DNA from: JASBTN01 sp965228805
Lineage (GTDB): Bacteria; Pseudomonadota; Alphaproteobacteria; Rhodobacterales; Rhodobacteraceae
Assembly (NCBI RefSeq): GCF_965228805.1
Contig: NZ_CBDDIE010000003.1
Location: 3,100,001 to 3,164,000, forward strand
Direction: 5' to 3'
Length of the DNA stretch: 64,000 nucleotides
How positions within the stretch are numbered: the stretch's first letter is position 1; every line of letters begins with the position of its first letter. The notes under the pieces are model-generated. The model was given only the letters and a program-made list of their open reading frames with translations. It had not been told where the DNA came from and did not search any database. The translations under genes and the position numbers were made by a program. Shown piece after piece: positions 8,116-16,552 of this stretch.

Positions 8116-8213
8116 CTACCTGGGTTTGGCAAACTTGCAGTGAAGCCCACGGGCGTGTCGAACGCAGGCGAAGTTGGGGCACTTCGCGCCCCGCCGCTTA
8201 CCGAACGAACAAC

Positions 8214-8238
8214 AAAAAAAAGGCGCCCAATGGACGCC
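8214..8238 (-). terminator. Rho-independent terminator after the SYLF gene
   Basis: On the minus strand, GGCGTCC and GGGCGCC form a 7-bp stem with a 3-base loop (one G-T pair), followed by a run of eight T. It lies just past the stop at 8264 of the minus-strand SYLF-domain gene. Confidence 0.8.
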
Positions 8239-8263
8239 CTTTTCATCGTATATTCTCTGAAGC

Positions 8264-8824
8264 TTACGGAATGATCCGGGTGTACTTCGTGCCTTCAATC
8301 GTTGCCCCGGCAATCAGGCCCGCCTGGCCGAAGACCACCGCCACGACCGGTGTGAGCGAGGTGATCGTGTCCGCCGAAATCCGGTCGCCTTCGTTCTGGA
8401 TTGCATATTTGATGTCGCCGCCGGCCGACCAGCCGGGCGAGGTGCGGAAGCCTTGCAGCGCCTCGTTTGTCATGAAGAACAGCACATGGGCATATTGCTG
8501 GGCGCCAATCTGCAGACCAAAGCTGGCTTCGGCCTGGAGATAGTAATCCACCGTCACATCATTCACACGCAGCGCGCCGCGCCCATAGGCGCCGCCGATG
8601 CCGAACCCGGCCTCGGTCACCAGCGGCATGACCAGCATGCCGACCGACTTGGCGGCCAGGTCCTGTGTGCCCGGGTAGCGGTTGTAGAGGTAGTTCAGCG
8701 TCGCATCGACCCGCGCGTCGATTGCTTGCCCGCCATTCGAACCAACGCCATTGGCGCAGGCCGAAGTCATCAGGGCCGCACCGCCCGCACCGATCAGGAA
8801 ACCACGTCTGGAATATGTGCTCAT
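8264..8824 (-). CDS. SYLF-domain (YSC84-like) lipid-binding lipoprotein
   Basis: 186 residues from the ATG at 8824. The N-terminus has a twin-arginine-like start (SRRGFLIGAGGAALMTSAC), with a Cys in a lipobox-like context, so it may be exported by Tat and lipidated. The rest has the glycine-rich pattern of the SYLF/YSC84 family: SVGMLVMPLVTEAGFGIGGAYGRGAL, an ASFGLQIGAQ strand and a C-terminal GLIAGATIEGTKYTRI. Family members bind phospholipids; the bacterial role is not defined. It stands alone, with its own terminator downstream and about 150 bases to the thioesterase. Confidence 0.87.
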   Translation of the reverse strand: MSTYSRRGFLIGAGGAALMTSACANGVGSNGGQAIDARVDATLNYLYNRYPGTQDLAAKSVGMLVMPLVTEAGFGIGGAYGRGALRVNDVTVDYYLQAEASFGLQIGAQQYAHVLFFMTNEALQGFRTSPGWSAGGDIKYAIQNEGDRISADTITSLTPVVAVVFGQAGLIAGATIEGTKYTRIIP

Positions 8825-8977
8825 CTGCCCATCCTTGCCTTGCCCCCAAGCCATTCTGGTCCTGCGACCGCCGGAGGCGTTTCACCGCACGGGTCTTTCG
8901 CCCGTATTCGCGCCAAGAATAGGGCAGGGCGTGTGGTTTGTCACCATATCTTGCGGACGCGCGGCGGGTTTTCGCCT

Positions 8978-9463
8978 CTACCCGCGACAGGCCCCATCGC
9001 GGGTCATGAAGGCCTTGACAGCGGCCTCGGGCAGGGGCCGTTTGGTGGTCGCATCCTCCTCAAGGCAGACCACGATACATTCGCCGGTCGCGCGCAGGGT
9101 GCCTTCGGCATAGACCGCATATTCCTTGACGAAGGAGCTGTTGCGGAAGCCGGTGGTGCGCGCAACCGTGACATAGCGTTCCCCCAGGAACATCGGCGCG
9201 TGATAGCGGGCCGAGTTGGTCATGACGACAAGGGTCGGATCCCCGGGCGAATAGGTCGACAGGTGATAGGCCGCGAAATAGGGGATGCGCAGGCTTTCGA
9301 ACCAACGGAAATAGGCCACGTTGTTCACATGGTTCAGCGCGTCGAGCTCATGGAACCGCACCACATCGGCCATGCCGAAATGCCAGCCCTCGGGCACACC
9401 GGCAGCGGCAAGCTGACCGGGGCTGAGCGGGGTCAGGAAAGGCAGGTCGGGAAATGTGATCAT
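8978..9463 (-). CDS. Acyl-CoA thioesterase, 4HBT hotdog family
   Basis: 161 residues. AAAGGAG precedes the ATG at 9463. The hotdog signature DVVRFHELDALNHVNNVAYFRWFESLR is the 4HBT/YbgC-type motif, with Asp and Asn positions typical of the active-site helix. FLGERYVTVARTTGFRNSSFVKEYAVY and a terminal EAAVKAF helix follow. The likely reaction is hydrolysis of short-chain or aromatic acyl-CoA thioesters in the cytoplasm. It is followed on the same strand by the broken acyltransferase, 74 bases away in the upstream direction, with no evidence of co-function. Confidence 0.85.
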   Translation of the reverse strand: MITFPDLPFLTPLSPGQLAAAGVPEGWHFGMADVVRFHELDALNHVNNVAYFRWFESLRIPYFAAYHLSTYSPGDPTLVVMTNSARYHAPMFLGERYVTVARTTGFRNSSFVKEYAVYAEGTLRATGECIVVCLEEDATTKRPLPEAAVKAFMTRDGACRG

Positions 9464-9537
9464 CGGCGTCTCCTTTGCCTAGGGATGCCAGCGCAAACGC
9501 TCGTGGGCAAGGGGCGACCCGCGGCGGCGACGCAAGG

Positions 9538-11488
9538 TCAGAGCGCCGGTGCCGACAGGGCCTTTTCGACCTGTTCCACGATCAACGGGGCCAGCATCTT
9601 TGCCCCGGTGCCATTCGCCAGATGATTGTCGTCGTAGTAGAGCGGTACCCCATCCCTGGTGAAGGCGCAGCGGTCCGGCAGGATCGTGTTGCAGAACAGA
9701 TCCGCCGGGCGCACCCGGAACAGCCGTTGCAGGTCGAGCCCGTCAAACAGCTCCTCGACGGCCCGGTTGCGGTCCAGGAACCGGCTGTGAAGCGTGCCGA
9801 ACTCGCGCGGTGCGTCAAGGTGTCTGCCGTTCTGGGCCACGAAAAGCGGCACGTCCCAGCCCGCTTCCGGGATTGGATAGACCAGAACCACGTTGAACTC
9901 GCGTGTCAGGTCCTCCAGTTCACTGGCGAAAGTGGCCAACACCCGTTCACGCCGGGTTTCCCCATAGGCCGGTGCGGCGGCTGGGTCGGGCGCGCGCTCT
10001 CGGATCAGCTCGATCCGGTCAACGCCGCTCCCTTCGCCATGGTCCGGGGCCCCCTCGCCATTGTCGAACCCGGTGCCTTCGACATAGAGCGTGAAGCGCG
10101 AGGTAATGACCAGCGTGGTAATGCCTTCTGCCTTGGCATGGGCCAGCATCTCACGGATATAGCCGTCGCAATCCGAGTTCCGTCGAGGATCAGTAAAGGT
10201 GAGGCCCCGAAAGGCGATGCAGCCGCTGTGCGCGTAGGCGTAAGAGGATATGCCAACCTCTTTCAGAGCGCTTTGGGCCTGGAAGGAGATCGAGTTGCTG
10301 TGGCTGTCGCCAATGAACAGCACCTGCGCCTTGCCATCGTCCAGAAACCTGTCGCAGCCCTTGACGGGGCGAACCGTCCGGGCAGGCCATCAGTCAGCTC
10401 ACCCGCCAGGCCGATTGCAATAAACAATGCGCTGCCCACCCCGCTGGCAACGAAGATGCGTGCGCGGGTCAGCCTGAGCCCACCGTCACGGCGGCGGAAC
10501 GGCTGTTCGACAAACCGCCAGGTCAGGGCCGCCAATCCCAGCGAGGCCAGCGCCAGCCCCAGTAATAGCCAGGAAGGCGGGCTGCCAGGGGTCTTGACCC
10601 TGGCAAAGGCCAGAAGCGGCTGGTGCCACAGATAGGCGGAATAGCTGATCAGCCCGACCCAGACCACAGGCCGCAGCGACAACAGGCGCCCGACCAGGGT
10701 GTCACCTGCGCCAAACAGGATGACCATTGCGGTGCCCCCGACCGGCACCAGCGTGTAAAAGCTGGGAAAAGGCGTATTGCCATCAAAGCCGAACATGGCA
10801 AAGAGGATCAGCCCCAGCCCGATCAGGGACAGCAGTTGATTTGCCCGCGCCGCGCCCTTGGTCAAAACCACTGCACATAATGCGCCGACGACAAGCTCCC
10901 AGAACCGCGAGAAGGTGAAATAGAAATTCGCGTCCGGCTCGTTGCGCAAGCCCCATTGGGCAATGGCCATCGAACCGGCACCGATTGCGATCAGCCCGGC
11001 AAGGCGCGGCATGCGGCCCAGCCAGGTCAGCCCCGCCAGGACCAGCGGGAAGACGACGTAGAACTGCTCCTCGACCGCCAGGCTCCAAGTGTGCAACAGC
11101 GGCAGCTGATCTGTCGCCGGGGCGAAATAGTCGGCCGAACCGAGGAAATGGAAATTCGACAGGAACAACCCTGTTGCGGCCAGGCTGCGGGCATAGTCCA
11201 GAAACTGCGCGGGAGACAGCCACAGGAAGGCAAAGGGCAGCGTACTGGTCAGCACCACGAACAGCGCGGGCAGAATGCGGCGCGCGCGACGCTCGTAAAA
11301 TTGCGCGATCGAATAGGTGCCGACCTCGATCTCGTCCAGGATGATCGTTGTGATCAGGAACCCGCTGATGACAAAGAAGACGTCCACCCCGGCATACCCC
11401 CCGAAAACAGGGTGACGCCCGCGTGAAACAGGATGACCGGCAGAACGGCCACCGCCCTGAGCCCGTCAATTTCGCTTCTATATCGCAT
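9538..11488 (-). pseudogene. OafA-like acyltransferase with SGNH domain, split by two -1 frameshifts
   Basis: The parts together match a ~650-residue acyltransferase-3 membrane protein with a C-terminal SGNH hydrolase, which O-acetylates surface polysaccharide. The natural start is the ATG at 11488 (AAGGGAG upstream; MRYRSEIDGLRAVAVLPVILFHAG). The frame is lost in a run of six G (plus-strand C run 11397-11402), where seven would restore FSGGYAGVDVFFVISGF. The membrane domain then reads to near 10370. The frame shifts again at plus-strand GGGG 10366-10369, where one more base would give VKGCDRFLDDGKAQVLFIGDSHSN, the GDSH block I of SGNH, down to 9538. Both lesions are single-base losses in homopolymers, so either real decay or consensus error is possible. 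Confidence 0.85.
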
Positions 11489-11641
11489 TTCGGCTCCCTT
11501 CGGCCCGTCTGGGGGCACGACCTGTCGCGTTAGTCGGACATTATGCAGAGCGGATCAACGGTGAATGCGGCACTTTCGGCAGTTCGGCGGCCACATGCGC
11601 GACACCGGTTTCGGCGGTGGGTTGGGTGAGTGGCTGGAGAT

Positions 11642-11715
11642 TGGAGCGGGTGAAGGGAATCGAACCCTCGTCTTAAGCTTGGGAAGCTCCTGCTCTACCA
11701 TTGAGCTACACCCGC
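11642..11715 (-). tRNA. tRNA-Gly (anticodon CCC)
   Basis: On the minus strand the 5' acceptor GCGGGTG (ending at 11715) pairs with CACCCGC. The D arm GCTC...GAGC, an anticodon loop TTCCCAA (CCC after T33), the T arm GAGGGTTCGATTCCCTT and an encoded CCA (11642-11644) follow. It is near-identical in layout to E. coli glyU. It lies between two damaged genes. Confidence 0.95.
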
Positions 11716-11750
11716 GTTGAGGCTTTAGGTAGCGTGACCGACAACCGGGG

Positions 11751-12947
11751 TCAATCGGGTTTTGGCGGGAACTTGGCGAGGTTGGGGGGATTGTAACCCG
11801 GGTCGCTCTTGCGGCGCTCGAAGGCAGAGGGGTGGATCTCTGCCCCATCGGGGATGAAGCGGTGTTGGGCCAGCGGAAGGTAGTAGCCCAGGAACCCGGG
11901 TTGGGTCGGCCACTCACTGCGCCGCACAAGGCGGGGAAGCCCCTCCAACAGGAACCAGCCGTAAGGCATCTGGCTGTGCAGGTTGGCGGTGGCGTCCGGG
12001 GCGCAGAACGCAAGATCGTTTTCCTTAGTCACGTCATCGGGAATGCCCCGCACATAGCGATTGTAGTGCTGCTCGGAGAACTCCAGCTTGGCCACGCCGA
12101 GCGCATCCAGTTCATCGCGCATCCAGACCATGGACACTTTGCTTAGCCCGGCTTCGTCTTCCTTGACCGAGCCCGCAATGTCCGTATGCGTGCCCGGGAA
12201 CCAGACCTGTTTGACGTCCTGCTGCGCGGGGACGATGATGTCTTCATCGTCTTTCTTTCGTTTGCCGATGTACTCCTGCCCTTCCTTCCAGAACTGATGG
12301 CGAAAGAAACGCCGCCGCTCGTCGATCGACAGAGCATGGCGCACCGATTGCACCGAGGGGTTCTTGTTGACGCTGGAATGGGAGCCGAAGTCGACAATCG
12401 TACCCCATTGCAAGCGGATCTGGATCATCGAGGATACGGTGTCCCACAAGCCCAGAAATCGGATCGGGGTCTGTGTCACATGGAAGAACTGTTCGAAAAC
12501 GCGCATCGAGGAATGAGCTGGTCGTCCAGCGTCCCGATGGATCTTGCGCCATGTGCGATAGACCGGGCCGATCAGGTGCATCTCATGCGGCGCGACAAGG
12601 CCGAAATCATTGATGAAGCCCGCCAGAACGCGCGCGGTATAGGCCCCGCGTGAATAGCCGAAGAAGTACAGTTAATCGCCTGTTTGGTAGTTTTGGCACA
12701 GGAACCTGTAGGCGTGCAGGACATTGCGTTCCAACCCGATGCCGGCAATCAGGCCAAATATCTTGCGCGGGGCTTCAAACAGGTTGCCCTTGAAGGATCT
12801 TGTGCTGGGCGTGCCCACCCCCGGCTCGTAATACACAAGCTGATTTTCGTTATGTTCCAGGCATTTATACAGGCGTAGAACGTTGCTTTCGCGTTTCTCG
12901 ACCTCGTTGCCGGTGCCATCAAGGCAAATGATCAATTTGCGTGACAT
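11751..12947 (-). pseudogene. DUF2235 alpha/beta-hydrolase interrupted by one in-frame stop
   Basis: The 399-codon frame from the ATG at 12947 to 11751 is continuous except for a TAA at 12672-12674 (codon 92). The first part (KLIICLDGTGNEVEKRESNVLRLYKCL...) and the part after the stop (LYFFGYSRGAYTARVLAGFINDFG) are both in the same frame and join as DUF2235, a T6SS phospholipase-like family with a GxSxG nucleophile motif. The stop falls six codons before GYSRG, so the short product lacks the catalytic Ser. A single C-to-T or G-to-T change would explain it. Codon use is less GC-biased than the neighbours, suggesting acquisition. Read-through or reassignment is unlikely; decay or a base-call error are the alternatives. 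Confidence 0.87.
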
Positions 12948-12950
12948 GAA

Positions 12951-12981
12951 ATGATACCTCCAAATGCCTTGAAGGTATCAT
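12951..12981 (-). promoter_or_regulatory. Inverted repeat overlapping the DUF2235 ribosome site
   Basis: Perfect 9-bp arms ATGATACCT (12951-12959) and AGGTATCAT (12973-12981) are separated by 13 bases. Read on the minus strand, the GGAGGT ribosome site of the DUF2235 gene lies partly in the 3' arm, with the ATG at 12947 four bases after the repeat. In RNA the stem would hide the site; as DNA it could be an operator with arm centres 22 bp apart. The same span could also end the RACo transcript's upstream neighbourhood, but no T-run follows. Confidence 0.5.
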
Positions 12982-13007
12982 GAATGCAAACGGGGGCAAA
13001 CTCCGGG

Positions 13008-15050
13008 TCAGCCGCGACGGCGTCGGCGGCGTCCGCCCGTGCCACCTTCGGCGGCGCCGGTGTTGAAGTTGAGCTCGGGCAGGTCCACCACGCCTTTCAG
13101 GATCGGGAAGGGATCGGCCGAGTTCGGAATGGCGGAGGCATTGACGAAATGCTCCTGGAACCTGGCTTCGACGGCGGTCTCGACCTTGTGGATCGCGCGC
13201 ACGGTCTCTTCGATCTCATGGCGCGCCTCGGTGTTCAGCAGCGCGATGCGTGCGCCCGTGCCCGCCGCGTTGCCCGCCGAGGTCACCTTGTCCAGCTCGC
13301 AATCCGGGATCATGCCCAGCACCATCGCGTGTTTCGAGCTGATATGCGCGCCGAAAGCGCCCGCCAGAACGATACGGTCGACCTTGTCCACCTCCAGCTT
13401 GTCCATCAGCAGACGCGCACCGGAATAAAGCGCCGCCTTGGCCATCTGGATTGCGCGGATGTCGCCATTTGTGACGGTGATCTTCGGCCCGCCATCGGCG
13501 CTGCCGTCATGGATCAGGTAGGAATTGGTGCGCCCGTCGAGGAAGCAGCGCGCGGAGCCCGTTTGCTCCGCCGAGCCGATCAGGCCCGGCCCGTCGACGA
13601 TGCCGGCCAGACGCATCTCGGCAATCACCTCGATGATGCCGGATCCGCAGATGCCGGTCACGCCCGTGACGGCGGTGGCCTCGGCAAAGCCTTCTTCATC
13701 CGACCAGATGTCGCAGCCGATCACGCGGAAGCGGGGTTCCTTGGTGACCGGATCGATCTCCACCCGTTCGATCGCACCCGGCGCGGCGCGCTGCCCGCTG
13801 GAAATCTGCGCGCCCTCGAACGCAGGGCCGGTGGGCGACGAACAGGCCAGCACGCCGTCCTTCGATCCCAGCAGGATTTCCGCGTTGGTGCCCACGTCCA
13901 CCACCAGCACGAGGTCGTCGGATTTGTCCGGTGCCTCGGACAGGGCCACACCGGCGGCATCCGCCCCCACGTGGCCTGCGATACAGGGCAGGATATAGGC
14001 GCGGGTGCCGGGGTTCAGCACAAGGTCCAGGTCGGCCGCGCGCAGGCGCAGCGCGTCCGAGCTGGCCAGGGCAAAGGGCGCCTGGCCCAGCTCGAACGGG
14101 TCGATGCCCAGGAACAGGTGGTGCATGACCGGGTTCATCACGAACACAGCGTCCATGATCAGCGACTTGTCGATCTCCGCCTCGGCAGCGATCTGCACGA
14201 AAAGCGCGTTCAGCCCTTCGCGCACCGCCTGGGTCATTTCCAGGTCGCCGCCCGCGTTCATCATCGAATAGCTGACCCGGCTCATCAGGTCTTCGCCGAA
14301 GCGGATCTGCGGGTTCATGATGCCAGAGGAGGCGACAACCTCGCCCGTCAAGAGGTCACAGAGGTGCGCCGCAATGGTGGTCGAGCCCAGGTCCACGGCC
14401 AGACCGTAGATACGCCCGTCGTAATAGCCCGGCCAAAGCGCGCAGATCGATGGGGTCGAGCTGCCGTCGCCCATGTAGACGGCGGCGGTCACGGTCCAGT
14501 CGCCCTTGCGCAGCGTGGGCTGCAGCTCGCGCAGCAGATGCGGGTCGATGTCCAGCTTTTCCAGCCCCATCTCGCGTTGCAGCGCCTCGCAGAGCCGCTC
14601 CAGATCGCCCGAGGGCTTGTGCATGTCGGGTTGTTCGACCTCGACATAATGCAGGCGGATCGACGGGTTCAGGGTAATGTCGCGCGCTTCGGCCCGCTTG
14701 CGCACCACCTGGCGGTGCACCTGACTTTCCGGCGGCACGTCGATGACCACGTCACCTTCGACCTTGGCCTGGCAGCCCAGTCGGCGGCCCTTGGGCAGGC
14801 CCCGGATGTTGTCGTAACGCTCTTCGACCGAGTTCCATTCGGACAGGGCGGTTTCCGACACGGTGACCCCGTGTTTGGGGAACTCGCCGAAGCTTGGCGT
14901 GATCTGGCATTTCGAACAGATGCCCCGCCCGCCGCAGACCGAATCCAGGTCCACGCCCAACTGCCGTGCGGCGGTCAGGATCGGGGTGCCGACGGGAAAA
15001 TGGCCCCGTTTGCCGGAGGGGGTAAAGATGACCAGAGGATCTTTGGACAT
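13008..15050 (-). CDS. RACo-type reductive activator of corrinoid proteins (DUF4445/ASKHA)
   Basis: 680 residues. An N-terminal 2Fe-2S domain has Cys39, Cys45 and Cys48 (CGGRGICSKC) and a fourth Cys in RRLGC near 93. Then a linker, and an ASKHA ATPase core: YGLAVDLGSTTIAAHL (~220), VLVVDVGTNAEILLG (~378), CGSGIIEVIAEM and VLAGAFGAHIS. Such proteins use ATP to push electrons onto Co(II) corrinoid to regain Co(I). The protein ends in a Gly/Arg-rich tail (GGTGGRRRRRRG), like the methyltransferase at 18630. In this family the partners are MttB-type methyltransferases and a corrinoid protein; neither lies in this window. The fused dehalogenase 5 kb away also needs corrinoid. Confidence 0.9.
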   Translation of the reverse strand: MSKDPLVIFTPSGKRGHFPVGTPILTAARQLGVDLDSVCGGRGICSKCQITPSFGEFPKHGVTVSETALSEWNSVEERYDNIRGLPKGRRLGCQAKVEGDVVIDVPPESQVHRQVVRKRAEARDITLNPSIRLHYVEVEQPDMHKPSGDLERLCEALQREMGLEKLDIDPHLLRELQPTLRKGDWTVTAAVYMGDGSSTPSICALWPGYYDGRIYGLAVDLGSTTIAAHLCDLLTGEVVASSGIMNPQIRFGEDLMSRVSYSMMNAGGDLEMTQAVREGLNALFVQIAAEAEIDKSLIMDAVFVMNPVMHHLFLGIDPFELGQAPFALASSDALRLRAADLDLVLNPGTRAYILPCIAGHVGADAAGVALSEAPDKSDDLVLVVDVGTNAEILLGSKDGVLACSSPTGPAFEGAQISSGQRAAPGAIERVEIDPVTKEPRFRVIGCDIWSDEEGFAEATAVTGVTGICGSGIIEVIAEMRLAGIVDGPGLIGSAEQTGSARCFLDGRTNSYLIHDGSADGGPKITVTNGDIRAIQMAKAALYSGARLLMDKLEVDKVDRIVLAGAFGAHISSKHAMVLGMIPDCELDKVTSAGNAAGTGARIALLNTEARHEIEETVRAIHKVETAVEARFQEHFVNASAIPNSADPFPILKGVVDLPELNFNTGAAEGGTGGRRRRRRG

Positions 15051-15141
15051 GTGCGCGCGTCTCCCTTTGGAATCGTTTTAACTTGCAGGGGGCAGGGCGC
15101 AAGGTGGTTCGCGTCGTGACTTGGTCAAAAAGCGGCGTGTT

Positions 15142-15447
15142 TCAGTTCAGGTGTACGGCCCAGGTACAGCGATCAAACGGCGCATAGGCGTGCATCTGTT
15201 CCGCCCCACCCGGGGGCAGGCGGCGCGAGCAGCCTTCGAAAGCGTCGTCCTCTTCGTAAACCGATACGGTGCCGGGGGCCTTCGTGTCCAGACAAAGCTG
15301 CGCGCCGGGGGCAAGCCAGTCCGCGGCCCGTTTGCCGCTGTCGGAGGCGACCGCGAAAAAGTGGCGCGTGTCCGAGGCATTGGTGACGCAGAGCGTGTCG
15401 GCCAGGGCGGGCAGGGGCAGGATCAGGAACAGCCAAAGGTATCGCAT
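15142..15447 (-). CDS. Small secreted protein, function unknown
   Basis: 101 residues. It starts with a typical signal peptide (MRYLWLFLILPLPALA, cut after ALA). The mature part holds four Cys (in LCVTNA, QLCLD, EGCSRR, DRCTW), likely two disulfides, and a KAPGTVSVYEEDD strand. I do not recognise a family. It lies between RACo and a divergent cytochrome-like gene, and its start is supported by the signal peptide rather than by a strong ribosome site. Confidence 0.6.
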   Translation of the reverse strand: MRYLWLFLILPLPALADTLCVTNASDTRHFFAVASDSGKRAADWLAPGAQLCLDTKAPGTVSVYEEDDAFEGCSRRLPPGGAEQMHAYAPFDRCTWAVHLN

Positions 15448-15584
15448 GGGACCAGCCTGTGCGCGCGGCAGCGCCCCGTCCAGTCACGACCCGTCGCGCC
15501 AAGGTGATCAGAGTTGCCCGCAGGTGATCACGCGCGGCGCTAGGCTTGGACCATGACATGAGGAGAAAGAAAGAGGAGAGGACG

Positions 15585-16133
15585 ATGAAACAGCTGACCA
15601 CTTTCGCCGCCGCGACATTGATCCTGGCCGGATCCGCCTCCGCGCAGGAGTTCGGCACTGACGATGATGCCGCCTATGCCGCCACGCTCTGGGAGGTGAT
15701 GGTGGCGATGCGCCTGGCTGGCGACGGCATGATCCGCGGCTTTCCCTATGAAGGGATCGAGCCGCACGGGCTGATGTTGGAGACCTTCTATACCGAGGCC
15801 GAGGTGAACGGCCACAAGGGCACCCTGATCGTGAAACGCAATTTCGGACCCGAGGGGGTCGAGATCGACCAGGTTCTGGGCGATCCCGCCACGCACCTGG
15901 CTGCCTATACGGTGATGTTCCAGCGTGAGGACGGCTATGACGCCGACAATCAGAACTGGTTTTGGGTCAAGTACCTGCCGGATGGGTCGCTCGACATGAA
16001 TGCGGGCGGCATGCGCCTGGCAGGCCGCGTGGCCAAGGGCGCCGAACAGGGCTGCATTGCCTGCCATTCGGCCGAGGATGACTATATCTTCACCACCGAC
16101 GCCCCGATGGCGATGGGCGCGATGATGCAGTAA
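15585..16133 (+). CDS. Cytochrome P460-like c-type haem protein
   Basis: 182 residues from the ATG at 15585, with AGAGGAG upstream and a signal peptide ending SASA. The mature chain is beta-rich and ends with a haem site, GCIACHSAEDDYIF (CxxCH), near the C-terminus. This single C-terminal haem motif, with YTVMFQREDGYDADNQNWFWVKYLPDG before it, is the pattern of the cytochrome P460 / cytochrome c'-beta group, periplasmic proteins that handle NO or hydroxylamine in some species. P460 itself has a Lys cross-link that cannot be judged here. It is monocistronic, with a strong terminator after it. Confidence 0.8.
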   Translation: MKQLTTFAAATLILAGSASAQEFGTDDDAAYAATLWEVMVAMRLAGDGMIRGFPYEGIEPHGLMLETFYTEAEVNGHKGTLIVKRNFGPEGVEIDQVLGDPATHLAAYTVMFQREDGYDADNQNWFWVKYLPDGSLDMNAGGMRLAGRVAKGAEQGCIACHSAEDDYIFTTDAPMAMGAMMQ

Positions 16134-16156
16134 TCGCCGACCAGGCTCAAAACGAC

Positions 16157-16187
16157 GGGGGCCGCGCCCGAAACAGGCGCGGCCCCC
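16157..16187 (+). terminator. Strong hairpin terminator between convergent genes
   Basis: A perfect 12-bp stem, GGGGGCCGCGCC (16157-16168) and GGCGCGGCCCCC (16176-16187), with loop CGAAACA. Only scattered T follow on the plus strand. It separates the P460-like gene from the convergent small lipoprotein gene. Confidence 0.7.
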
Positions 16188-16236
16188 GTGTGTTCTCGTG
16201 TGCCTCCGGAGGGCCAAGCCCGACCGGAGCCGGGGA

Positions 16237-16374
16237 TTACATCACCGGGTTGCCCATCTTGTCATAGGTGACTTCGGGCTCGACCGGTTCGACGATCACG
16301 ACCTCTTCCTTGGCGGCACAACCGGCCAGGATAAGGGCAACGACCAGCAGACCGGCGGCTTTGAGTTTCAACAT
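16237..16374 (-). CDS. Small lipoprotein
   Basis: 45 residues from the ATG at 16374, chosen because GGAGGT lies 7 bases upstream; an ATG at 16398 would add 8 residues. It begins LKLKAAGLLVVALILAGC, a lipobox with the Cys as likely lipidation site, then an acidic/valine-rich tail (KEEVVIVEPVEPEVTYDKMGNPVM). The size and layout fit a small surface-anchored lipoprotein, similar in size to entericidins. No function can be assigned. Confidence 0.7.
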   Translation of the reverse strand: MLKLKAAGLLVVALILAGCAAKEEVVIVEPVEPEVTYDKMGNPVM

Positions 16375-16552
16375 GCTGACCTCCATCAGTTTTTTCATAT
16401 GGGACGACCCTAGCAACGAAGGGACACACAGAGCAAGCGACAAGGCTGTCGCAGGGCGAAGAATGGCCGGTTGACCCTAGGGCAGGAATGCCGGTCGCTG
16501 CCCGTTTGGACATCTGCCTTGAAATCCCCTGTTCAAGAGAGCCGGGGCGCCC

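Noticed and set aside
12984..15119. 711-codon plus-strand frame opposite RACo
   Set aside because: An antisense shadow rich in His and Arg, with no family motif.
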